The notes under the pieces: model-generated | The model's input: only the letters and a program-made list of their open reading frames with translations | What the model was told of the DNA's origin: nothing | Database searches by the model: none | Shown here: positions 37,647 to 45,514 of the stretch, piece by piece | Layout: every line of letters begins with the position of its first letter | How positions within the stretch are numbered: position 1 is the first letter of the stretch | Translations under genes and position numbers: made by a program | Assembly: GCF_019100495.1 (NCBI RefSeq) | Contig: NZ_JAHRVA010000008.1 | Coordinates: forward strand, 110,506 to 174,505 | DNA from: Falsochrobactrum tianjinense | GTDB lineage: Bacteria > Pseudomonadota > Alphaproteobacteria > Rhizobiales > Rhizobiaceae | Direction of reading: 5' to 3' | DNA length: 64,000 nucleotides

Positions 37647-38965
37647 TGGAACGGTCTTTCGACAGTTTCGGGCGGATCGACCAGCACAGCCGCAGTTCGA
37701 TTGCGCTTGAAGATGCATGGGCTGGATTTGGAGCGCCGGAAACAAACGGGAAAAGCTTGCTGGCCTTCGGCAATGGGCGCTCTTATGGCGATAGCTGTCA
37801 CAATGATGCCGGGCTTCTGGTGCCGATGCGCCCGCATAATCGCATTCTCAGCTTTGGCGAAGAGACCGGCATTCTGGAAGTGCAAGCCGGGGCGTTGTTG
37901 AGCGAGATTATCGCGGCCGTCGCACCCTATGGCTATTTCCCGGCCGTGACGCCCGGCACGCGCTTCGTAACGGTTGGCGGCGCAATCGCCAACGACGTGC
38001 ACGGCAAAAACCATCATTTGCGCGGGACATTCGGCTGTCATGTCGAAAGTCTTGAATTATTGCGCTCCGATGGCGCTCGCCATCATTGCTCCAATGCGCA
38101 AAACCCGCAACTGTTTGCCGCTACCATAGGCGGCATGGGCCTGACGGGGCTGATTTTGAGCGCGCGCATCCGCCTGATGCCGGTCGGTTCTCTTGATATT
38201 GAAGAGCATATTACTCCATTCGGCAGTCTGGCCGAATATTTCGATATGGCGGAAGCCACGGATAATATGAATGAATATGCTGTTGCCTGGGTTGACCAAC
38301 TGGCCAGTGGACGCTCGGAAGGGCGCGGCGTATTGATTGCGGGCAATCATGCGCGAAACGGTAATCGCGATACGGGTCGCGGCGAAGCGCGGTTTTCCGT
38401 GCCGTTTGATCTGCCGTTTTCGATGCTGAACAGGCCAAGCCTGACCCTGTTCAACGCTCTTTATTTTCATGCCAAGCGCCGAAAGCAGAAGCCGCATCTC
38501 GCAGGCTTTGGCAGCTTTTTCTATCCGCTTGACGGTGTGCGTGGCTGGAACCGCCTTTATGGGCCTTCAGGGCTTTATCAGCATCAGAGCGTGGTGCCTC
38601 TTGAGACCGCGCCGCATGTGATACCGCCCATGCTTGCCGCCAGCCGCGATGCGGGGCAGGTATCCTTCCTTACTGTGTTGAAACGCTTTGGCAATATGCG
38701 TTCGCCGGGGCTGCTGTCCTTCCCCAAGCCGGGCTACACCCTGACCATGGATTTTCCTAATCGCGGGCAAAGGACATATGATCTGTTGGCGCTGCTCGAC
38801 CGGATGACCATTGAAGCTGGCGGTCGGGTCAATCCCTATAAGGATCAGCGTATGAGTGCGGCGACCTTCAGGTCGGGCTTTGCGCAGTGGCAACAGCTTG
38901 AGCAATGGCGCGATGAGCGTTTTTGCTCGGATTTCTGGCGGCGCACTGCGCTGACATCGGCATAA
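37643..38965 (+). CDS. FAD-dependent oxidase, DprE1-like (polyprenyl-phosphoryl-ribose 2'-oxidase)
   Basis: A 440-residue oxidoreductase of the DprE1 family, which oxidises decaprenyl-phosphoryl-ribose at C2'. FAD-binding blocks are AFGNGRSYGDSC (residues 41-52) and TVGGAIANDVHGKNHHLRGTFG (110-131), almost identical to the mycobacterial block. GGMGLTGLI is also present. The C-terminal substrate domain contains YGPSGLYQHQSVVPLE and NPYKDQR, which keeps the catalytic lysine. At the position of the mycobacterial active-site cysteine (Cys387) this protein has Thr368 in GYTLTMDF. It is translationally coupled to the UbiA fusion. No DprE2-type reductase is visible next to it. Confidence 0.88.
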   Translation: MMERSFDSFGRIDQHSRSSIALEDAWAGFGAPETNGKSLLAFGNGRSYGDSCHNDAGLLVPMRPHNRILSFGEETGILEVQAGALLSEIIAAVAPYGYFPAVTPGTRFVTVGGAIANDVHGKNHHLRGTFGCHVESLELLRSDGARHHCSNAQNPQLFAATIGGMGLTGLILSARIRLMPVGSLDIEEHITPFGSLAEYFDMAEATDNMNEYAVAWVDQLASGRSEGRGVLIAGNHARNGNRDTGRGEARFSVPFDLPFSMLNRPSLTLFNALYFHAKRRKQKPHLAGFGSFFYPLDGVRGWNRLYGPSGLYQHQSVVPLETAPHVIPPMLAASRDAGQVSFLTVLKRFGNMRSPGLLSFPKPGYTLTMDFPNRGQRTYDLLALLDRMTIEAGGRVNPYKDQRMSAATFRSGFAQWQQLEQWRDERFCSDFWRRTALTSA

Positions 38966-39003
38966 TTGATTAGCGGGCAAAATAAATTCGGCAGGGCAGA
39001 AAA

Positions 39004-39426
39004 ATGAAATATATTCCCTTCATCCTTTTCACGGTAATGACCAATGCGGCGGCGCAGCTTATGCTCAAACATGGCATGATAACGCTCGGGCCGGTCAGCT
39101 TTTCGGCGGACACGCTGATCCAGCGTATCTTCCAGATCGTCTTTAGTCCGTGGGTATTCGCGGGTCTGTTCACTTTCGTGATTTCCATGGCGTCGCATCT
39201 CTATGTGCTCTCGAAGGTTGATCTTTCCTTCGCCTATCCATTCCTCAGCCTTGCCTATGTGGCGGTCGCACTTTTTGCATGGCTTTTGTTCAAGGAGGAA
39301 CTGGGCGCTTACAAGATTGCTGGTATCGCCTTCATTTGCATCGGAACGGTGCTGATCGCCCAGAGCGGCAGCAAGGCACCCGATGCCGGGCAGGCTGCTG
39401 CCGTTCACGATAATTCGTCGATATAA
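39004..39426 (+). CDS. four-helix EmrE/ArnE-like membrane protein
   Basis: A 140-residue integral membrane protein with four predicted helices: 4-24, 46-68, 76-97 and 104-121. The end of the third helix reads FAYPFLSLAYVAVALFAWLLFKEELG and the fourth continues IAGIAFICIGTVLIAQ, typical of SMR/EamA-type half-transporters. ArnE/ArnF of the aminoarabinose pathway, which flip the lipid-linked sugar, share this size and fold. In this cluster a flippase role for the polyprenyl-phosphoryl pentose is likely, but that is inferred from context; drug-efflux function is the alternative. The gene lies 38 bases after the oxidase gene. Confidence 0.75.
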   Translation: MKYIPFILFTVMTNAAAQLMLKHGMITLGPVSFSADTLIQRIFQIVFSPWVFAGLFTFVISMASHLYVLSKVDLSFAYPFLSLAYVAVALFAWLLFKEELGAYKIAGIAFICIGTVLIAQSGSKAPDAGQAAAVHDNSSI

Positions 39427-39440
39427 ATTATAGTTGGGGC

Positions 39441-40448
39441 ATGAATATGAGACATATTATTTTCGGTGGTGACGGCTTTGTCGGGCGCTATCTGGCGCCA
39501 TCGCTTCTGGCGGACGGGCATGAGGTGATCGTCGCCGATATCGTCAAAAGCGACCTCGCACATTATCGCGACGCGGCTTTCGTTCATACCGATGTAACTG
39601 AACCGCAATCGATCCGCAGCCTGGGCATTCGTGCCGACGATATGGTCTATAATCTCTCGGCCAAGATGCTCTCGCCCATTCAGGTCCGCGCCAAGCGGCA
39701 TGATTTTTTCTTTCCGGTCAATTATTATGGTACGGAGAATATTATCAAGGCGATGGACGCAGCAGGCGCAAAATCGCTGGTCCACTTCACCACGGACATG
39801 GTCTATGGCCATACTTATTCGTGGCCGCAGAAAGAAGACCATCCGTGCAATCCGCTGGGCGAATACGGGCTTTCCAAATTTAAAACCGAAGAGCTGGCTG
39901 CTGAATGGCGCACACGCGGCATGAATATCTCGCTGTTTCGTCCGCGCCTCATCATCGGCCCCGGTCGTCTGGGTATTCTGGAAAAGCTGTTCAAGCTGAT
40001 TGACAACAATCTGCCGGTGCCGATGATCGGTTCAGGCAAGAATCCTTATCAGTTCATTTCTGTGTTCGACTGCGCTTCTGCGGCCTATGCCGCCTATAAG
40101 GCGGGCGTGCCGAACGAGGTCTATAATCTTGGTTCTCTCAATCCGCCGCCGGTGCGCAAATTGCTGGGCGATCTGGTCAAGCATGCGGGATCGAAATCCA
40201 TTCTGCTGCCCACGCCCGCCTGGGCGGTCAAGCGGACGCTGGATTTTCTCGATTGGCTCAACATGCCGTTGATGGACCCGGAGCAATATCTGATTGCTGA
40301 TGAAATGTGCGTGCTCGATGTCTCCAAGGGCGAGCGCGAACTGGGCTGGGTTCCGCAATATCGCGATGAGGACATGCTGATCGCCGCCTATGGTGAATAC
40401 CGTAAAAAGCTTGCCGATGCCCGCTCCGGCGCATTGAAGGCAGCGTGA
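39441..40448 (+). CDS. extended SDR: NAD-dependent epimerase/dehydratase family
   Basis: A 335-residue sugar-nucleotide-type SDR. The Rossmann motif is HIIFGGDGFVGRYLAPSL, and the catalytic Tyr and Lys are in the YGLSKFKTE motif, with the upstream Thr in HFTTDMVYG. Members act on sugar nucleotides or, in some pathways, on lipid-linked or lipid-like substrates. In this cluster it may reduce or epimerise a pentose intermediate. It is not DprE2-like, since DprE2 is a classical SDR with GGTSEIG. The gene begins 14 bases after the EmrE-like gene, and an alternative ATG lies six bases further on. Confidence 0.88.
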   Translation: MNMRHIIFGGDGFVGRYLAPSLLADGHEVIVADIVKSDLAHYRDAAFVHTDVTEPQSIRSLGIRADDMVYNLSAKMLSPIQVRAKRHDFFFPVNYYGTENIIKAMDAAGAKSLVHFTTDMVYGHTYSWPQKEDHPCNPLGEYGLSKFKTEELAAEWRTRGMNISLFRPRLIIGPGRLGILEKLFKLIDNNLPVPMIGSGKNPYQFISVFDCASAAYAAYKAGVPNEVYNLGSLNPPPVRKLLGDLVKHAGSKSILLPTPAWAVKRTLDFLDWLNMPLMDPEQYLIADEMCVLDVSKGERELGWVPQYRDEDMLIAAYGEYRKKLADARSGALKAA

Positions 40449-40458
40449 AGGACAGGAT

Positions 40459-41904
40459 ATGACAAAGACAGTTGCACCGCAAAATCTGCTCGATACCGTC
40501 AACCACACGCCAAAGCCCGATCTGCTTACAGTTGAAGATGCCAAGGCGCTTGATCTGCCGCGCATGACGGAGCTTTTCACCGCCCACCTCAATCCGGGCC
40601 AGTTGCATTTCATGAAGCTGCTCGGCTTTCACAAGATCAAGGTCGAGCGTGCCGAAGGCATGTATTATTACGATCAGACGGGTCGCAAGATACTTGACTT
40701 TTTCGGCGGCTTTGGCTCGCTCGCTCTAGGACATAATCATCCACGCATCCTCGAAGCACGGCACAAATTTCAGGAAGAGATGCGACATGAAATAGCCATC
40801 GCTTTCATGTCGCAATATTCGGCGGCTCTGGCCTATGACATTGCTGCCTGCTCGCCGGCTGATCTGGATATGGTGTTTCTGGGGTCTTCGGGTTCCGAAG
40901 CCATGGAAGCGGCGATCAAGGTCGCGGAACGGGCGGCGGGACCGAAAAAACCTAAAATTGTCTATGCCGAAAATTCCTTTCACGGCAAGACCAAGGGCGT
41001 TCTTTCGATCACCGATGGCGGTCTTTATCGTGGCGAATTCAAGCTCGTGGACAATACCGTCCGCGTACCGTTCGGCGATATTGAAGCCATTGAAAACGCT
41101 TTCCGCTCGGATCCTGAAATCGGCGTTATTGTGCTGGAAACGGTTCAGGGCGGCGGCGGCATCATCCAGGCGGATGCGGAATTCTGGCAGAAGCTGCGCC
41201 AGCTTTGCGATCAATATGGCGTCATCTGGGTGGCCGACGAAGTGCAGTGCGGCCTGGGCCGGACAGGCAAATTCTATGCCTTTGAGCATTACGACGTCAT
41301 CCCGGATGTAACGGCGTTGGCGAAATCGCTGGGCGGCGGCAAGACAGCCATGGCGGCCATGATCGCGCGGCGCGATATTTACATGAAAGCCTATGGCACG
41401 CCGAAAACCGCAATGATCCATGCCATGGCGACATTTGGCGGGATCGGAGAAGCCTGCATTACCGCCATTGAAACGCTTAATGTGCTTTACGATGAGCATC
41501 TGATCGATAATTCAGCGGAAATGGGCGATTATCTTCTTGAGCGGCTGAAAGAGTTGCAGATCCGTTACCCCTCGCTTCTGAAAGATGTGCGCGGGCGGGG
41601 CATGATGGTGGGGCTGGAATTTCACGATTTCTCGCAAGCCATGCCGATGGTTCTGCGGCCCGTGCTTGGAATGCTTGATGACAAGCTCAAGGGTTCATTG
41701 CCCGGCTTCATCGGTAGCCATCTTTTGCGCGACCATGGCGTTCTGGTCGCCTTTACCGAATATAATCGCAATGTGATCCGTCTTGAGCCGCCGCTGATCT
41801 GCGAGCGGGCGCATGTGGATGAGTTTATCACTGCACTCGATGAAATTCTCGGGCGCGGCATTGTCCGTATCGTCAAGGATTTCGTGAAAGCCCAGATCAA
41901 GTAA
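40459..41904 (+). CDS. class III PLP-dependent aminotransferase
   Basis: A 481-residue enzyme of the ornithine/acetylornithine aminotransferase class. Seen: FFGGFGSLALGHNHPRI, FLGSSGSEAMEAAIKVAERA, GKTKGVLSITDGG, the PLP-contact Asp in VIWVADEVQCGLGRTG and Lys289 in TALAKSLGGGKTAMAA as the Schiff-base lysine. An N-terminal 50 residues precede the core. Partners in the cluster suggest it could aminate a keto-sugar or an activated lipid-linked keto-pentose, but class III enzymes more often act on amino-acid side chains. It starts 10 bases after the SDR gene and is followed by a strong terminator. Confidence 0.88.
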   Translation: MTKTVAPQNLLDTVNHTPKPDLLTVEDAKALDLPRMTELFTAHLNPGQLHFMKLLGFHKIKVERAEGMYYYDQTGRKILDFFGGFGSLALGHNHPRILEARHKFQEEMRHEIAIAFMSQYSAALAYDIAACSPADLDMVFLGSSGSEAMEAAIKVAERAAGPKKPKIVYAENSFHGKTKGVLSITDGGLYRGEFKLVDNTVRVPFGDIEAIENAFRSDPEIGVIVLETVQGGGGIIQADAEFWQKLRQLCDQYGVIWVADEVQCGLGRTGKFYAFEHYDVIPDVTALAKSLGGGKTAMAAMIARRDIYMKAYGTPKTAMIHAMATFGGIGEACITAIETLNVLYDEHLIDNSAEMGDYLLERLKELQIRYPSLLKDVRGRGMMVGLEFHDFSQAMPMVLRPVLGMLDDKLKGSLPGFIGSHLLRDHGVLVAFTEYNRNVIRLEPPLICERAHVDEFITALDEILGRGIVRIVKDFVKAQIK

Positions 41905-41907
41905 TGG

Positions 41908-41933
41908 GTCGGGCGCTTCCGCGCCCGACTTTT
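41908..41933. terminator. terminator between aminotransferase and GT-C-like genes
   Basis: The nine-pair stem GTCGGGCGC/GCGCCCGAC with loop TTCC is followed by TTTT. It lies between two convergent genes (stops at 41904 and 41939). Confidence 0.92.
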
Positions 41934-41938
41934 CATTA

Positions 41939-43630
41939 TTACTTTTTGACAAGACCGGGCCGCAGAAGCAGGTTCCAGCAGGGATCGATCTCCACGACTT
42001 CCCGGTCTTGCAATGCAGAGCTATAAATCTTGTACAAGGCGAGCCGGGCGGTCGTCGCCGGGCATTTGGGTTGCAGGATGCCGTCTGTCGCCTCCACAGC
42101 CGCCCTTGTTTCGGGCGTCATTTTGGTGACGGTGCGGGATGGATCGGCGCCAATCTGGATTTCGCGGGTTGCTTCCCGGTCGAGAAGCCATGGGAACGGG
42201 TCAGTGAAATCGAGCGCCATCAGGCTGTTGAGGCGAATGCCGTTCTCCGCTTCGAATCGTTTGACGGCCTTGACCGCCTCGTCCGCTTCCATGATCCAGA
42301 ACATCTGGTAGTCGAGCTCCGCATAAAGCCGCCAGCTTGGTAACTGCCCTGCTTCGGCCAGCGCTTCATAAGGTTGCGGATAGTCAGTATAATGCTGTTT
42401 GAGCAGCAGCACGCGCTCCATGATTCCTTTTTTGGTGGAGACCTGCCCGAGATTCCTGACCTCGGTTACGGACGGCTGCACATAGGTCGGCGCCACGGCA
42501 ATCGCGCGCAATGTCTTGTGGGAAACCTGGCTGAAAGTTGGAATGACGCAGAAGGCGGTCAATATGACGAAAGCAAGTTTCGGCATTCCGTCGATGTGCT
42601 TGAGGCGCTGATAGATCATCAGCAGCAGTGGCCACAGAAAGATGAATTCCTGACTGCCGGTATTCTGAGTTTCCAGAATAATGCCGCCCAGCAGGGTGAT
42701 TGCCAGCCAGACATAGCCACTATCGAACAGGCGGCTTGCATGGATTTGGCGGCTTGTCTCGATCCAGAACAGCACCAGAATCAGAAGGGATGCAGGCAGA
42801 ATGACATCCAGCTTCCCGGACATCACGGTCAGGAAGCGGGGCAGCAATACATCGTCATTTGCCGCGACGAGCCGGACGATACTGTCGATATAGGCGGAAA
42901 TCATATGTCCGTTCATTTCCAGAACGAGCAGGCCGACTACGGTGATAACGGCGGCGATCAGTACGCTTTTCACCGAAATGCGGCCCGCAAGAAGAGCCGT
43001 TAGGCCGAACAGGCCGCCAACGAGAAATCCGGTAATCTTGGTCAGAAACAGGCACAGCATCGCAAGTGCACAGAAAAGAGCAAGCTTGCGCCCGTCGCGA
43101 AGAAACATCAGCCCGCAGGTCAGCACATAAAGAAGCAGTGAGCTTTGGCGGTTATAGATGCCGAACCCGTCCAGTCCCGGATAAGAATGAAAAGACTGCG
43201 CATTGGCCGGAAAAATGGCGAATACCAGAAACGGAACAAGCAGGGCGAACGCAAAAGAGCGGTTCTGCGGTCCCAGTTCCGCCAGCACCATGGCCATCAG
43301 CGGCGCGGCAACGGCAAGCAGAGACCATTGCGCCAGCAATAATGGCTGTGCATTGGGGAAAAGATGCAACCCCCATGAGAAAAGATAGTAGCCCAATGGG
43401 CCGACGGGCGTGAGAAAATCCGCAGCCGGAATCTGGCCGGTCTTGATGCGCTGCGCAGCGTCGAGATAGAGATAGGTATCCCAATACATCGGCCCTATCG
43501 GAACGATAAGGGGAAGGACGAGCAGTCCCGCGAGAACGGCAACCACAAAAACCAGCCAGAACAAAGGCTCACGAAGGAGCCGGGTAAACCTGACTTTTTT
43601 CTTTGTCGTCGATGAAGTCGAACCGGTCAA
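41939..43630 (-). CDS. polytopic GT-C-like membrane protein
   Basis: A 563-residue protein with about ten or more membrane segments in residues 20-380, then a soluble C-terminal part. The first loop contains MYWDTYLYLDAAQRIKTGQIP, an acidic residue pattern at the expected place for the catalytic Asp of GT-C glycosyltransferases (ArnT, PMT and arabinofuranosyl-transferase types). The loop YNRQSSLLLYVL also fits. This fold uses polyprenyl-phosphate-linked sugars, as the upstream cluster would provide. The sequence identity is not high enough by eye to name a family. It is convergent with the cluster rather than in the same transcript. Confidence 0.7.
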   Translation of the reverse strand: MTGSTSSTTKKKVRFTRLLREPLFWLVFVVAVLAGLLVLPLIVPIGPMYWDTYLYLDAAQRIKTGQIPAADFLTPVGPLGYYLFSWGLHLFPNAQPLLLAQWSLLAVAAPLMAMVLAELGPQNRSFAFALLVPFLVFAIFPANAQSFHSYPGLDGFGIYNRQSSLLLYVLTCGLMFLRDGRKLALFCALAMLCLFLTKITGFLVGGLFGLTALLAGRISVKSVLIAAVITVVGLLVLEMNGHMISAYIDSIVRLVAANDDVLLPRFLTVMSGKLDVILPASLLILVLFWIETSRQIHASRLFDSGYVWLAITLLGGIILETQNTGSQEFIFLWPLLLMIYQRLKHIDGMPKLAFVILTAFCVIPTFSQVSHKTLRAIAVAPTYVQPSVTEVRNLGQVSTKKGIMERVLLLKQHYTDYPQPYEALAEAGQLPSWRLYAELDYQMFWIMEADEAVKAVKRFEAENGIRLNSLMALDFTDPFPWLLDREATREIQIGADPSRTVTKMTPETRAAVEATDGILQPKCPATTARLALYKIYSSALQDREVVEIDPCWNLLLRPGLVKK

Positions 43631-43765
43631 ATCTGCCCCCGCTTGATCCTGTGAATTTCCCGGAAATTTTAAGGAAACTGAACGACGCGGAAGGTCTTGT
43701 CAACGCAATGTGGCCGGCGGTGCATAGGCTCTTTATTCCCGATTTGTAGGGGTGGTAAATATATT

Positions 43766-43816
43766 CTGATGTCTGATACATCAGATGTTGACATATCAAG
43801 TTTTTGCTTCTATCGT
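43766..43816 (+). promoter_or_regulatory. promoter and candidate operator of the GntR gene
   Basis: TTGACA (43788-43793), a 17-base spacer and TATCGT (43811-43816) form a sigma-70-like promoter. Immediately upstream are two overlapping inverted repeats: CTGATGT...ACATCAG (43766-43784) and TCTGAT-AC-ATCAGA (43772-43785). The latter is the kind of short palindrome bound by FadR-subfamily GntR dimers. Position beside the -35 box suggests autoregulation. Confidence 0.6.
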
Positions 43817-43849
43817 CCTGACGAAGTTCGTTAATCAGCAGGTGCAGCA

Positions 43850-44515
43850 TTGCGTGGAGATATTCCCCCACTTTCGCCCATCAAAGTGAAAAGCCTCCGG
43901 GATCATGTGCATGATAATTTGCGTGAGGCGATTATTTCTGGGCGTTTGAAGTCGGGGGAAAGGTTGAATGAGCGGCAATTGGCGGCTGACCTTGGCATCA
44001 GCACGAGTCCTCTCAAGGAGGCGTTGCGGCAGCTTGAGGGGGAAGGGCTGGTCAGGACCGAAGCGCGGCGCGGAACGTTCGTTTCGTTTAATGCGCGGCA
44101 GGCTGAGGAAATGACTCTGGCACGCGCGGCGCTTGAAAGCATCATTGCACGTCAGGCGGCCAAGCATGGATGTGAAGAGGATTTCGATTTTCTTCGTTCG
44201 GTCATCAAGGAGATGTGTGCGGCGGTGGAGGCCGGTAACGTCACCCTGCTGATCGAGCTCAACGAAAAATTTCATGAGGGTATTCACGAAGCGTCGGGAT
44301 GCGAATATCTGCGGCGGCTGCAAAATGCGCAACGCATGTACGATCATGCAGCGCGGGTTACGGTATTGTCGCGCGAAGACGTTCGCCGGCAGTCCTTTAG
44401 GGAGCATGAGGCGATCATGAAAGCGGTGGTCGCCAGGAATGGGGATCTGGCTGAACGATTGATGCGCGAGCATATCGTGAAAGCCGGAGATACGCATATC
44501 GAACTGGTCTTCTGA
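43850..44515 (+). CDS. GntR family (FadR/FCD subgroup) transcriptional regulator
   Basis: A 221-residue repressor-type protein. The N-terminal winged helix (11-78) has LREAIISGRLKSGERLNERQLAADLGISTSPLKEALRQLEGEGLV. The C-terminal FCD ligand domain (85-215) has AALESIIARQAA, the metal-site type pattern LNEKFHEGIHEASG, and EHEAIMKAVVARNGDLAERLMREHI. FCD members bind carboxylic acids, so the ligand is probably a sugar acid handled by the downstream operon. The start is TTG at 43850 because a stop at 43832 closes the frame upstream and no ATG precedes the helix-turn-helix. It is the first gene of an 11-gene plus-strand run. Confidence 0.9.
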   Translation: MRGDIPPLSPIKVKSLRDHVHDNLREAIISGRLKSGERLNERQLAADLGISTSPLKEALRQLEGEGLVRTEARRGTFVSFNARQAEEMTLARAALESIIARQAAKHGCEEDFDFLRSVIKEMCAAVEAGNVTLLIELNEKFHEGIHEASGCEYLRRLQNAQRMYDHAARVTVLSREDVRRQSFREHEAIMKAVVARNGDLAERLMREHIVKAGDTHIELVF

Positions 44516-44532
44516 CCGGTATCTGGGAGGAA

Positions 44533-45447
44533 ATGATGGATTTGGTGGCTTACCGCAAGATATTGCGGGGCATTTCGGGCGTGCATGCGACTGCTTATGA
44601 TGCCGATGGCGGGATTGATGCTGGCCTGACGGGGAGTATTGTCGGGCGTATTGCTGGGGCTGGCGTGCATAATATTGTCACAGGTGGCAATACCGGCGAG
44701 TTTTACAGCATGAGCGTGGAAGAGGTGATCCGCCTTCAAGCAATCGCCATCAAGGCGGTCGATGGCCGAGCTGCGGTTACTGCCGCCGCCGGACGCTCGA
44801 TACGCGACGCCATCGAAATTTCCAAGGCGGCAAGTGCTGAAGGCGCGAATGGTGTGATGGTTCATCACCCGCTCGATCCGTTTGCAGCACCGCATGCGCA
44901 GGTCGATTATTTCATCGCGATCGCCGAGGCGATCGACGTGCCTGTCGTTGCCTATATCCGTTCCGATCTGGTTCCACTCGACGACATGGTGCGCCTTGCC
45001 ACCCATCCCAATGTTGCGGGCGTCAAATTCGCGTCGCAGAACGCCATGCTGTTTTTTGAGTGTTGCCGCGCCACCAAGGGCAGCGAGGCGACATGGATCT
45101 GTGGTCTGGCAGAAAGCTGGGCGCTGCCTTTCTATGCGCTGGGCGGGCGCGGTTTCACCTCAGGTCTGGTCAATGTGGCTCCCCAACGCTCGCTTGCGGT
45201 GTGGAATGCGCTTGAAGCCGGAGATTACGCTCGCGCGCGGGCCGTGGTGGAGAGTATCGCCGATTTTGAAGCCATGCGTACCAAATACCGCAATGGCGCG
45301 AATGTCACGGTGGTGAAGGAAGCATTGCAAATTCAAGGCTTTGCGGTGGGCGATGTACGGCTTCCCGGTTTGCCGCGGCTTGAACCGCAGGATCGCGCAG
45401 CCCTTCAGAAGATCATCGCAGGATGGGAGAGCGATGCAATTGCCTGA
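44533..45447 (+). CDS. dihydrodipicolinate synthase/KdgD-like class I aldolase or dehydratase
   Basis: A 304-residue TIM-barrel enzyme. The conserved GNTGEFYSMSVEE replaces the usual GTTGE motif, Tyr141 is in VVAYIRSD and the Schiff-base Lys165 in VAGVKFASQNAM. The family includes DapA, KdgA and KdgD. Placement with uronate dehydrogenase and an aldarate-type dehydratase favours a role as a 5-dehydro-4-deoxyglucarate dehydratase (KdgD) or related 2-keto-3-deoxy sugar acid lyase, not lysine synthesis. The start is 17 bases after the regulator gene. Confidence 0.85.
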   Translation: MMDLVAYRKILRGISGVHATAYDADGGIDAGLTGSIVGRIAGAGVHNIVTGGNTGEFYSMSVEEVIRLQAIAIKAVDGRAAVTAAAGRSIRDAIEISKAASAEGANGVMVHHPLDPFAAPHAQVDYFIAIAEAIDVPVVAYIRSDLVPLDDMVRLATHPNVAGVKFASQNAMLFFECCRATKGSEATWICGLAESWALPFYALGGRGFTSGLVNVAPQRSLAVWNALEAGDYARARAVVESIADFEAMRTKYRNGANVTVVKEALQIQGFAVGDVRLPGLPRLEPQDRAALQKIIAGWESDAIA

Positions 45448-45514
45448 CAAGTAGAGCCGGTCTATCCCGACAGGAGGAAGCGGAGCATGCCGGATAACCA
45501 GAATGGAGGAGAAC

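Noticed and set aside
39441..40448. DprE2 assignment for the SDR
   Set aside because: It is an extended SDR with FGGDGFVG and YGLSK, unlike the classical SDR pattern of DprE2.
44533..45447. dapA (lysine synthesis) for the DapA-family gene
   Set aside because: It sits in a sugar-acid catabolic operon and has GNTGE rather than the usual GTTGE, so a KdgD-like role is more likely.
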